From Nitrospira sp. (GTDB lineage: Bacteria > Nitrospirota > Thermodesulfovibrionia > Thermodesulfovibrionales > SM23-35): a stretch of DNA of 13,475 nt. The DNA lies in the NCBI GenBank assembly GCA_016873595.1, contig VGWZ01000031.1, positions 1 to 13,475 of the forward strand. The letters run 5' to 3'. Within the stretch, counting starts at the first letter, position 1, and each line of letters opens with the position of its first letter. A model generated the notes under the pieces. That model was not told the DNA's origin, ran no database searches, and saw only the letters and a list, made by a program, of their open reading frames with translations. Both the position numbers and the translations under genes were made by a program. Of the stretch, positions 11,061-13,475 are shown piece by piece.

Positions 11061-11816
11061 GTGAAAGGGTTAAAAGACAAAAGATTTATCGGGTTACTAT
11101 CAGCCGTACCATTTGAGGGTAGTGTTATCCTGAAAAATCTTAAAAAGGTTAGTGATAAGGTATCCGGAGACGTAACCTTCTATAATGGGAAAATACATAA
11201 TAAATCTGTTATCTATCTTACCTCCGGGATCGGAAAAACAAATGCTTCCCATGCGACAACAATCTTAATAGAAAAGTTCTCTCCCGGAGTAATTATTCAT
11301 TTTGGGGTTGGCGGTGCATATCCTTCATCGGGCTTAAAAACAGGAGATATCGCAGTTGCAGAAAAGGAGATTTACGGAGATGAAGGAGTCTGTCTCAAGG
11401 ATGGTCTTCACACATCTGAAGTCATTGGAATACCATTTTTAGTAAAATCGAAAAAGAAGTATTTTAACGAATTCCCGCTTGATAAAAAGCTTCTGGAGAA
11501 AGCCCTTGACTCTTTCAATCTTGTCACTCATCACGTGTCACCCATTACTAAAATAAAATCAGGACCATTTGTTACTGTCTCTGCAAGTACAGGTACGTTT
11601 AAAAGGGCGAGAGAACTCGAAAAAAGATATAATGCTCTATGTGAAAACATGGAAGGTGCTGCAGTTGCACATATATGTACTTTATATGGAATTCCACTGG
11701 TTGAGATAAGAGGGATAAGCAATATTGTAGAGGACAGGGATACAAGCAAATGGGATTTAAGACTGGCAGCGGAAAAATGTCAGATGGTAGTAATGGAGTT
11801 ATTAAAGATATTATAA
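11061..11816 (+). CDS. mqnB: Futalosine hydrolase
   Basis: This 251-residue nucleoside-phosphorylase-fold protein is specific in pattern for MqnB. MqnB hydrolyses futalosine to hypoxanthine and dehypoxanthine futalosine in the alternative menaquinone pathway. Visible motifs are 'LLSAVPFEG' (E19), 'TSGIGKTNASHAT' (55-67), 'FGVGGAYP' (81-88), 'CENMEGAAVAH' (194-204) with the ribose-binding Met-Glu pair, and 'RGISNIVEDRDTSKWDL' (217-233), which contains the purine-side acidic residue. Its presence implies anaerobic respiration with menaquinone made through MqnA-D. A TGA just upstream fixes the start at GTG 11061 or later; the RBS is weak. The restriction-modification gene begins only 7 nt downstream on the same strand. 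Confidence 0.88.
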   Translation: MKGLKDKRFIGLLSAVPFEGSVILKNLKKVSDKVSGDVTFYNGKIHNKSVIYLTSGIGKTNASHATTILIEKFSPGVIIHFGVGGAYPSSGLKTGDIAVAEKEIYGDEGVCLKDGLHTSEVIGIPFLVKSKKKYFNEFPLDKKLLEKALDSFNLVTHHVSPITKIKSGPFVTVSASTGTFKRARELEKRYNALCENMEGAAVAHICTLYGIPLVEIRGISNIVEDRDTSKWDLRLAAEKCQMVVMELLKIL

Positions 11817-11823
11817 TTAGCTT

Positions 11824-13475
11824 ATGCCAAGGAAAAGGCGCGGTATAGAAACTCTCTCCTTTCTTCTAGATCTTGCTCCTGCATGGGAAACAAACGGAAT
11901 ATTCTCTGAACACTTCATCCGATCAAGATTAAAAGATTTCCAACTATGGCCTACGGATGAATTTGCAAGACCTCTATATGATTACATTTCCGAGTTGTGG
12001 GGGAAAAAGTACTTAGGGTTAGCCAAAGGTGATGAAGAAATTACAAAGAGGGAATTCCTCGAAAAAATATTTGAAAAGTTTGGTTTCGCTTTTCTGCCAT
12101 TCAGAAAATTACCTGCGTTACAGCGACGTCAGGTTCCGGATTATTTGCTTTTTCAAGATGAAGATACAAAAGAAAAAGCATTCAACTATAAACCAACTGA
12201 CCAGTATAGGTTAGCCCTCTGTCTCTTAGAGGCTAAAAAGGTTAATCACCCTCTTGATGCAGTTTCCAAAAAAGAGACACCGGGAAGATTTCCACATCAG
12301 CAAGTTAGAGATTACCTAAGTGATGCAACTGACCAATTAGGGAATCCATTTTTTAAGTGGGCAATCCTGACAAATGGAGGGGTGTGGAGATTATATAATC
12401 GTGATTCTATGCCAAGCGCATATTTCCAATTTAGACTTGCTGGACAGAATTACTTTTGCACCTATGAAGATTTTAAGATTTTTCTTACACTATTTCGGCC
12501 TGAAGCATTTATAGCGGCAGACGGAACATGTCCCTTAGATGAGATAATAAGTGAAGCTATTCAATATCAGACAGCGCTTGAAGAGAAATTAAGGAAGAGA
12601 ATTTTTACTGTCATAGAAGACCTTGCCAATGGATTCTATTCTTACAAGGAAAACAATATTTCACCAGGAGATTTACCTAAGCTTTATGACATCAGCCTTA
12701 TTTTTCTTTATCGTTTACTTTTTGTTTTATATGCTGAAAGCAGAGGGTTGTTACCTGTTAAGCCTTATGGTGCAGGTTCAAAGAAAAACTATCGTGAACG
12801 ATACTCCCTTCAAAGACTTATTCCAAAAATAAGGCATGAACTTGAATACCAGTCAGACGATTTTACGGAACTGTATGAACAATTATTAAATCTATTCCAC
12901 TTGATTAATGGTGATCAACCTTCAAGAAACAAGGCATGTAATGTTCCACAGTATAACGGTGGTCTCTTTGATCACAATCGCTATAAAGAATTAGAGAAAT
13001 GGCGCATAGGTGAGAAATCCCTTTCAAAGGTATTAAAAGACTTGATCTTTAGTTCAGGTCCAACAATGGGCAGAGGACAGCAAGAGATTGACTTTGGAAC
13101 TATTGATTATGCTGATCTTGAGGTTAGGCAGCTTGGCGATATCTATGAGGGTCTTTTAGGAGGTAGTTTAGAAATTCGTAATGGTCGAGTAGTTCTAAAT
13201 GAGGAGTATAAAAAACGACAATCAACAGGGACATTTTATACGCCTGATTATATTGTTAGATACCTTGTGGAAGAAACCCTTTCACCTTTAATAAAGAAGT
13301 TAGAAGAGAGTGAATCTGTTCAAAATGCAATAAAAAGCGGTAAAAAGAATAACTCCTTTGCTAATGCTGTTTTAGAACTAAATATATTAGATCCTGCAAT
13401 GGGAAGTGGACATTTCCTCGTACGTACTACTGAATGGCTTGCAGACAGGATTGTTGAACATCCAACCACAAAGTT
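11824..13475 (+). CDS. Type IIG restriction-modification enzyme (Eco57I-like), 3' end beyond window
   Basis: The open frame runs 550 codons from the first ATG after a stop to the window edge without interruption. An N-terminal PD-(D/E)XK-type nuclease motif is visible: P105-D106 and, 30 residues later, E136-A-K138 in 'LCLLEAKK'. A helical linker follows, then 'RQSTGTFYTPDYIVRYLV' (465-482), and the SAM-binding motif I of N6-adenine methylases, 'LDPAMGSGHFLV' (522-533). The catalytic NPPY motif and the target recognition domain must lie to the right. Type IIG enzymes combine cutting and methylation in one chain and defend against phage. The 5' end lacks a Shine-Dalgarno and is 7 nt behind mqnB, so it may be read through from it. 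A BREX PglX-like methylase is a less likely alternative because of the nuclease motif. Confidence 0.85.
   Translation, partial: MPRKRRGIETLSFLLDLAPAWETNGIFSEHFIRSRLKDFQLWPTDEFARPLYDYISELWGKKYLGLAKGDEEITKREFLEKIFEKFGFAFLPFRKLPALQRRQVPDYLLFQDEDTKEKAFNYKPTDQYRLALCLLEAKKVNHPLDAVSKKETPGRFPHQQVRDYLSDATDQLGNPFFKWAILTNGGVWRLYNRDSMPSAYFQFRLAGQNYFCTYEDFKIFLTLFRPEAFIAADGTCPLDEIISEAIQYQTALEEKLRKRIFTVIEDLANGFYSYKENNISPGDLPKLYDISLIFLYRLLFVLYAESRGLLPVKPYGAGSKKNYRERYSLQRLIPKIRHELEYQSDDFTELYEQLLNLFHLINGDQPSRNKACNVPQYNGGLFDHNRYKELEKWRIGEKSLSKVLKDLIFSSGPTMGRGQQEIDFGTIDYADLEVRQLGDIYEGLLGGSLEIRNGRVVLNEEYKKRQSTGTFYTPDYIVRYLVEETLSPLIKKLEESESVQNAIKSGKKNNSFANAVLELNILDPAMGSGHFLVRTTEWLADRIVEHPTTK

Noticed and set aside
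12029..12832. Short plus-strand frames within the right-hand gene
   Set aside because: They are out-of-frame shadows inside the uninterrupted 550-codon restriction-modification frame.

Overview
The window looks like the chromosome of an anaerobic Gram-negative bacterium of the Nitrospirota or Desulfobacterota kind. This is an inference from gene content (futalosine-type menaquinone synthesis, AlaC next to homoserine dehydrogenase, an apgM-type putative homoserine kinase, a stand-alone NIL protein), moderate-to-low GC and intergenic palindromes. No rRNA, tRNA or CRISPR array was recognised.

Layout. (1) 1-1700 is an accessory strip. It starts with the N-terminus of a transposase running off the left edge (minus strand), followed by three small toxin-antitoxin type units on the plus strand. 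These are an antitoxin with a truncated RelE/ParE toxin, a PIN-domain toxin split by a -1 frameshift with an intact 58-aa partner, and an orphan YgiT-type zinc-finger antitoxin. All three share an extended -10 motif TGC(T/C)ATA(A/G)T 19-24 nt before the start codon. An attC-like imperfect palindrome ends the strip. (2) 1725-10641 is a long run of minus-strand biosynthetic genes, in transcription order: lipA, alaC, hom, a MoeB/ThiF-type E1 enzyme, a JAMM/M67 metalloprotease, a zinc-ribbon threonine-synthase-like enzyme, a MoaD/ThiS-type sulfur carrier, a NIL-domain protein, a canonical thrC and an apgM-type enzyme (putative homoserine kinase). (3) 10642-11060 is a spacer holding a 256-bp MITE-like element (16-bp terminal inverted repeats next to TA dinucleotides) that carries a nested array of palindromes. 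(4) 11061-13475, on the plus strand, holds mqnB (futalosine hydrolase) and, 7 nt later, a large Type IIG restriction-modification gene cut by the right edge.

How the genes fit together. Hom makes homoserine, the apgM-type protein probably phosphorylates it, and ThrC turns O-phosphohomoserine into threonine. Embedded among these is a complete-looking protein-thiocarboxylate sulfur-transfer set. The carrier ends in Gly-Gly-Arg, so it needs C-terminal trimming; a JAMM protease could do this, a MoeB-type E1 could activate the exposed Gly-Gly, a divergent ThrC-fold PLP enzyme is a candidate sulfur acceptor, and a NIL protein points to sulfur amino acids. The closest described logic is the CysO/Mec+/CysM system of Mycobacterium and the HcyS/HcyD/HcyF/MetY system of Wolinella. 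Here the PLP enzyme would instead be a threonine-synthase paralog, which is the most interesting feature of the window.
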